DNA of 41,063 bases from Flavobacterium fluviatile. Its GTDB lineage: Bacteria; Bacteroidota; Bacteroidia; Flavobacteriales; Flavobacteriaceae. Below, piece after piece: positions 40,915 through 41,063 of the stretch; the first letter of the stretch is position 1, and each line of letters starts with the position of its first letter. The stretch is from the NCBI RefSeq assembly GCF_010645065.1, contig NZ_JAADZW010000028.1:1-41063 (forward strand). The letters run 5' to 3'. Below the pieces are notes generated by a model. That model had not been told where the DNA came from. It did no database searches and saw only the letters and a list, made by a program, of their open reading frames with translations. The position numbers were made by a program, and so were the translations under genes.

Positions 40915-41045
40915 TCGTCAGTTCGCTATCGCTCGTGCAATGTCATTAAGTTAACGTCAGTTCGAGTGATTTTTAATCATAATGCTATAGCTTTATTATT
41001 AAAAATTGTATCGAGAAGCTTTCTAATACTAAGGTTCTCGATACA
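40915..41045. repeat. Composite intergenic repeat ending in a perfect 11-bp hairpin
   Basis: Two related starts, CGTCAGTTCGCTATCGCTCG (about 40918-40937) and CGTCAGTTCGAGTG (40955-40968), are followed by a stem. TGTATCGAGAA (41007-41017) pairs exactly with TTCTCGATACA (41035-41045) around 17 nt. No frame runs through it. From memory, GTCAGTTCGAGTG...GTATCGAGAA...TTCTCGATAC sequences recur between genes in Flavobacteriaceae; I could not check. Confidence 0.7.
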
Positions 41046-41063
41046 TTTTCTTTAAAAAAGCTA

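Larger units (their letters stand above)
40754..41063. other. Gene-free window end
   Basis: The 310 nt hold a possible -7 box for the FabG-like gene (TATTTTTG on the minus strand, 40797-40804) and a composite repeat region (40915-41045). The rest is T-rich with no convincing frame. The window stops here, so a gene starting just beyond cannot be excluded. Confidence 0.5.

Overview
The window is a chromosomal segment of a Flavobacterium-like bacterium (Bacteroidota, Flavobacteriaceae). The evidence is AT-rich DNA, flavobacterial -7 promoter boxes (TAnnTTTG) ahead of many genes, almost no Shine-Dalgarno sequences, several TTG/GTG starts, a PafA-type alkaline phosphatase, and protein sequences that read as flavobacterial throughout. 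No prophage, insertion sequence, CRISPR array or integron is visible. Most of the window is core housekeeping sequence.

Layout. Positions 1-580 hold the tail of an rRNA operon (23S 3' end, 5S, tRNA-Phe, tRNA-Leu). Next come pafA, ald with a divergent Lrp-type regulator, and an HtrA protease. A forward block follows (dapF, GNAT, mltG, DUF2279 protein, lysozyme-like protein). A long reverse block runs from ribD back to mutB: ribD-HAD-yigZ; dnaA, LMW-PTP, SAM methyltransferase, aminotransferase, dienoyl-CoA reductase-like SDR; and udk, ftsB/divIC-like, mutA, mutB. A thioesterase is inserted on the forward strand. A second GNAT gene and prmC follow, then a broken GIY-YIG gene, a MacB-like permease (reverse), hisS, tRNA-Trp, grpE-dnaJ, an ABC exporter pair, a sigma-54 activator-like response regulator, a one-domain DEAD-box-like protein, a hydrolase, a DUF2007 protein and a Cof-type phosphatase. 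The window ends with a secreted hypothetical protein, mtaB, a hypothetical protein with an apparent internal duplication, and a FabG-like reductase.

Functional themes. Envelope and peptidoglycan work is represented by dapF, mltG, the lysozyme-like protein, the FtsB-like protein and HtrA. Carbon and fatty-acid handling includes methylmalonyl-CoA mutase, the dienoyl-CoA reductase-like SDR, the thioesterase and Ald. Information processing includes DnaA, HisRS, PrmC and MtaB, and protein folding includes GrpE and DnaJ.

What stands out. (1) HisRS carries an in-frame, roughly 140-residue, very AT-rich insertion just before its 'LRYDLT' strand. (2) A decayed GIY-YIG nuclease gene is bracketed by a perfect 19-nt inverted repeat, with a related sequence next to the 23S gene. 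(3) Intergenic arrays of 7-8 nt units occur repeatedly, several folding back on themselves and several ending only 5-9 nt before a start codon. (4) Other long intergenic inverted repeats look like members of dispersed families. (5) ribD appears to be leaderless. These structured intergenic elements are the least explained content of the window.
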